Part shown: piece by piece, positions 61,329 to 64,000 of the stretch | How the letters are laid out: each line of letters opens with the position of its first letter | How positions within the stretch are numbered: position 1 is the stretch's first letter | Source: Chryseobacterium caseinilyticum | Lineage (GTDB): Bacteria > Bacteroidota > Bacteroidia > Flavobacteriales > Weeksellaceae | NCBI RefSeq assembly: GCF_014837145.1 | Contig: NZ_JACYFS010000001.1 | Location: forward strand, 992,001-1,056,000 | Length of the DNA: 64,000 nucleotides | Reading direction: 5' to 3' | Notes under the pieces: generated by a model | The model's input: the letters and a program-made list of their open reading frames with translations, nothing else | Database searches by the model: none | Told to the model about the DNA's origin: nothing | Position numbers and translations under genes: made by a program

Positions 61329-61682
61329 CTACAAATTCTTAATCTCTTCCATCGCTTTTTTCGTCAGAGACTGAAATACCAGATCGTAAGAATGATCAAT
61401 CAGTTTTAAAATCAAATCTTTTTTCAAACCGTCCAGAGAAACAGAATTCCAGTGCGTTTTGTTCATGTGATAAGCTCCCGTGATTTGCGGATGTTGTTCA
61501 CGAAGCTCCTCACTCCATTCAGGATTGGTTTTCACAGCAATGCTGAGCGGTTGCTTATCAAGTGATATGAGCAGAAACATTTTGGTTCCTACTTTCATTA
61601 CCAAAGTTTCCTGATCAAAAGGAAAATTTTCTGTAACGCCTTTTTTTGCTAAACAGTAATCTAAAACTTCGTTGGCATCCAT
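61329..61682 (-). CDS. MmcQ/YjbR-family protein
   Basis: 117 aa. DYCLAKKGVTENFPFDQETL, MFLLISLDKQPLSIAVKTNP and the end MNKTHWNSVSLDGLKKDLIL match MmcQ/YjbR, small proteins with a double-stranded-DNA-binding-like CyaY fold. Their role is unknown. Stands alone, convergent to ribF. Confidence 0.9.
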   Translation of the reverse strand: MDANEVLDYCLAKKGVTENFPFDQETLVMKVGTKMFLLISLDKQPLSIAVKTNPEWSEELREQHPQITGAYHMNKTHWNSVSLDGLKKDLILKLIDHSYDLVFQSLTKKAMEEIKNL

Positions 61683-61941
61683 TTTTTATTTTTGACGAAT
61701 TTAATAAAAAGCCAATAATAATCACGACTGTACTGTACTTTAAATTTCTTGTCCCGAGAGTCTATTTAACTTCATCCAACTTAATTTCACAACCATTAAA
61801 GATTCTCATTTTGATGAAAATTAGTGAGCTTTAAATCTAGAAAAGCTCTGACAGAGACAATTTTGAAAATTTACCTTTAAATCTTTTCTGAATAAAATCA
61901 AAAACCTTACAGGAAAATGCATGATTTTTATTTAATTTTTA
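61683..61941. other. Gene-free region
   Basis: I see no gene. A small palindrome CTCTG-A-CAGAG lies near 61846. The right end carries the promoter of the DUF4920 gene. Confidence 0.4.
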
Positions 61942-61969
61942 TTTGCATTCATTATAATTAGTATTTTTG
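61942..61969 (+). promoter_or_regulatory. Promoter of the DUF4920 gene
   Basis: TTTG (61942-61945), 16 bases, TATTTTTG (61962-61969). The ATG follows 15 bases later. Confidence 0.5.
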
Positions 61970-61984
61970 TAAAAATTATTTTAT

Positions 61985-62491
61985 ATGAAAATCAAATCTT
62001 TGATATTGGTATTTGCGGTGAGCGCATCAACTTTTGCTTTCGCACAGGAAACCAAAAAAGCAGGTCCACCGGAAGGAAACGCTATCGTAGGCGACACTTA
62101 CGGATCAGCTGTTGCGGCCAAATCTGAATCTAAAGCAATAAATGTTGACAAGCTTGGAAAAAAGCTGAAAAAAGAAAAGAAAATTGAAAATGTTGCTGTA
62201 AAAGGTACGGTAACCGACGTTTGCCAGAAAAAAGGATGCTGGTTGACGATAAAGACTGACGATAATTCTGAGTTTTTTGTAAAAATGAAAGATTATGCGT
62301 TTTTCGTTCCTACAGCGTTGAAAGGTAAAAACGTTGTAATGGAAGGAACTGCAGAGGTGAAAACCATTTCAGTGGACGAACAGAAGCATTATGCTACTGA
62401 TGCAAAAAAATCTCAGGCTGAAATTGATGCCATTACAAAAACAAAAGAAGAAATCAGGTTTGTAGCTACAGGAATCAAAGTTGTGAACTAA
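61985..62491 (+). CDS. DUF4920 secreted protein
   Basis: 168 aa with signal peptide MKIKSLILVFAVSASTFAFA. The conserved core is KGTVTDVCQKKGCWLTIKTD, then FFVKMKDYAFFVPTALKGKN and VVMEGTAEVKTISVDEQKHY. The two Cys of VCQKKGCW suggest metal binding or a disulfide. The OB-like family occurs in Bacteroidota without known function. Confidence 0.85.
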   Translation: MKIKSLILVFAVSASTFAFAQETKKAGPPEGNAIVGDTYGSAVAAKSESKAINVDKLGKKLKKEKKIENVAVKGTVTDVCQKKGCWLTIKTDDNSEFFVKMKDYAFFVPTALKGKNVVMEGTAEVKTISVDEQKHYATDAKKSQAEIDAITKTKEEIRFVATGIKVVN

Positions 62492-62511
62492 TTTCTAAAA
62501 AATTTAAACGG

Positions 62512-62544
62512 AAATCGGCGAAGCTTCTTGCCTCGCCGATTTAT
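62512..62544 (+). terminator. Terminator after the DUF4920 gene
   Basis: AAATCGGCGA and TCGCCGATTT form a ten-base stem with an AGCTTCTTGCC-type loop; the T-tail is short (TTTATT). Confidence 0.7.
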
Positions 62545-62620
62545 TGATGATAATTATTCCATCTCATCTGCTCCTGATGATTCTGTATTAGTAGAAATCT
62601 TTTCGGAAAAAAAATAATAG

Positions 62621-62647
62621 AGCCCAACAAATTGTTGGGTTTTTTTA
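62621..62647 (+). terminator. Second, orphan terminator
   Basis: CCCAACA and TGTTGGG pair around AAT, followed by seven T residues, 110 bases after the first terminator. No gene lies between, so it is either a backup or the end of an unseen short transcript. Confidence 0.75.
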
Positions 62648-62807
62648 GTATTTAAAAATGTATATAAATTTTTAAATAAATACGTAAAAACTAATTTGAA
62701 TAATTTTGACAGTACAGCTCTGTGGAAGGTTCGTTACATCTGTTATTATCAAGATATTGACAATCGCCTTTATTTATTTCATATAAATATTTGCTCTAAC
62801 TTTAGTT

Positions 62808-63284
62808 TTATTCCTCCTTTCTTGATAAATAATTGTACTTATTAAATATCTTAAAATAGTTATAAATGTAAATTGGAAAAAAAGCTATGAAAATAGAAAA
62901 TAGAGTAATTTTTTTATCTAGTTTAGAGTAGTCTTCAAATAAACAAATATCAATTATATAAAATACATATATCATTATAGGAACAAGAATGCTGACAAGT
63001 TTATTTCTTTTCGAATAGAAAATAATTGTTGATATTGTATATAATATCGCAAATAAAACAAAATTAATTAAATAGTACATTATCCCCCCATGCCCACGTC
63101 CATGTTCATTTAAATGAAAAATTTGATTTTCAAAATAGTCTGTTGATAAGTGAAGAAGAATTGTTCCTGTTAAAAAATCTAATATTACATTAATCAACAC
63201 ATTTTTTCTAAATAAATATTTATAACAAACAATAAAACAAAACAATAAGATTAAAATGATTGGTTGTGAAAAATGTAATATCAT
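62808..63284 (-). CDS. Hypothetical membrane protein
   Basis: 158 aa with four or five membrane segments (SQPIILILLFCFIVCYKYLF, MYYLINFVLFAILYTISTII, SILVPIMIYVFYIIDICLF, LFSIFIAFFPIYIYNYFK). The loop FHLNEHGRGHGGIMY has three His. The coding sequence is far more AT-rich than its neighbours, with many ATA and TTA codons, a sign of recent acquisition. No family recognised. Confidence 0.6.
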   Translation of the reverse strand: MILHFSQPIILILLFCFIVCYKYLFRKNVLINVILDFLTGTILLHLSTDYFENQIFHLNEHGRGHGGIMYYLINFVLFAILYTISTIIFYSKRNKLVSILVPIMIYVFYIIDICLFEDYSKLDKKITLFSIFIAFFPIYIYNYFKIFNKYNYLSRKEE

Positions 63285-63344
63285 AAATTTATTTTAAAAT
63301 TGTTATTTGAAAAGCTTCTGTTCTGAAAAACCCTTTTTTATTTT

Positions 63345-64000
63345 TTATTCAAATGAAAATTTTACAGTCTCATCCAGTTTCGGGTATTTGGTTTCTGAAA
63401 TAAACTTTTTCCCTCTACAGTCGATTTCTTTCCAACCCTTTTTATTTTTCACATCACCTACTGCAATAACATAAGGTACAAATGTGATTTCTTCGCTTCC
63501 CTCTTCGTAAAGTTCCCTGTACTGAACTGCAATATCCAAAATGCAGTCGTGATCAGTATTCAGCTTTACATTTCTGTAAATAATGTCATAATGCGTTTCT
63601 TTATTTTCAGGAATATTAAAATAAGTTTCCCAACCTTCAGTTCCACCTTTCAGTTTTGCTATTGAATTTAAGGCGTAATACAGAGCGATTGTGTAATACT
63701 TTCTTGTCTCTTTTCTCAGATAGTCATCCTGAAAATGTCCGCCTTCAAAAAGTATCGTAGGCAAACCTGCTTTTATGAAATTATCGCCGGTGGACGTAGG
63801 ATAAAACTCGTCAGAATACCGACCAATATGATTAGGAATCAGCTTTTGCAGTTCACTGTTGACTTCAGCGATAACAGCCATGCATTTTTTCCTGTTCTCT
63901 GTAATTTTCCTGTCTGCGTCTTCTGACGGTGAGAGAAATGACAGCGTAGCGGGATGTATGCCGTCGGTTGTAAAAATCGTACGTTGCTCATGAAGATTGA
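63345..64000 (-). CDS. M14-like zinc carboxypeptidase, C-terminal part (cut by window edge)
   Basis: The frame is open to the right edge, so the 5' end is missing. NLHEQRTIFTTDGIHPATLS near the edge resembles the metal-binding region of M14 peptidases, and GRYSDEFYPTSTGDNFIKAG followed by LPTILFEGGHFQDDYLRKET holds the catalytic-type Glu. An internal ATG at 63881 is not the start. The last 80 residues (VQYRELYEEGSEEITFVPYV) form a beta-rich tail. Confidence 0.75.
   Translation of the reverse strand, partial: NLHEQRTIFTTDGIHPATLSFLSPSEDADRKITENRKKCMAVIAEVNSELQKLIPNHIGRYSDEFYPTSTGDNFIKAGLPTILFEGGHFQDDYLRKETRKYYTIALYYALNSIAKLKGGTEGWETYFNIPENKETHYDIIYRNVKLNTDHDCILDIAVQYRELYEEGSEEITFVPYVIAVGDVKNKKGWKEIDCRGKKFISETKYPKLDETVKFSFE

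Noticed and set aside
62540..62760. Minus-strand open frame with a protein-like tail (GLYYFFSEKISTNTESSG)
   Set aside because: It has no start codon and runs through a good terminator stem; AT-rich sequence makes such frames common.

Overview
This AT-rich 64 kb window reads as ordinary chromosome of a flavobacterium close to Chryseobacterium (Bacteroidota, Weeksellaceae). The clues are a GldI-type gliding lipoprotein, DUF4294, DUF4920 and DUF6157 proteins, a fused DAHP synthase/chorismate mutase, a flavobacterial zeaxanthin operon, a likely sulfonolipid gene pair, TAnnTTTG promoter boxes in place of sigma-70 boxes, and little use of Shine-Dalgarno sites. I see no rRNA, tRNA, CRISPR array, prophage or transposase. 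Both edges cut a gene: pncA on the left and an M14-like peptidase on the right.

Layout. 0-8 kb: nicotinamidase end, a PQQ-type sugar dehydrogenase, PDH subunits E2 and E1-alpha, a PAP2-like protein, an orphan BlaI-like repressor, an RRM protein and an acyl-CoA thioesterase. 7.6-10.8 kb: a copper module of an HMA-AraC regulator, a palindromic operator and a CopA ATPase with three N-terminal metal-binding modules. 10.8-17 kb: DUF72, YggS, a sigma-54 activator without a DNA-binding domain, a MATE pump and two GNATs. 17-28.5 kb: glutathione peroxidase, a LolA-like protein, kdsB with a tandem array of copies of its own 3' end, cyclophilin-FKBP plus GldI, ilvE, mnmD, Nudix, DUF4294/M42, rpe and ndk. 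28.5-33.7 kb: a candidate small RNA, rsgA, DAHP synthase/chorismate mutase behind an aromatic-rich leader ORF, dnaX split at an A10 slippery run, and a TetR regulator. 34-39.5 kb: crtI-crtB-SRPBCC-crtZ-lycopene cyclase-photolyase. 39.5-47 kb: DUF421, an AraC regulator and two large membrane glycosyltransferase-like proteins. 47-64 kb: a cysteate synthase/acyltransferase-like pair, glucosaminidase, an SGNH-MBOAT-SGNH acetylation cassette, a B12/radical SAM protein, atpD-atpC, ribF, DUF4920 and a partial peptidase.

The best leads are: (1) three 179-180 bp cassettes behind kdsB, each an 80-bp palindromic element joined to a divergent copy of the kdsB 3' end, with the kdsB-derived part more diverged than the spacer; (2) a 47-codon leader ORF with ten aromatic codons near its end ahead of DAHP synthase, a probable attenuator; (3) dnaX, whose tau C-terminus can only be reached by a -1 shift on A10-G; (4) an orphan plus-strand transcription unit with a sigma-54-like promoter and a UUCG terminator; (5) a nested palindrome ahead of the carotenoid operon. 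All pairings and comparisons were made by eye.
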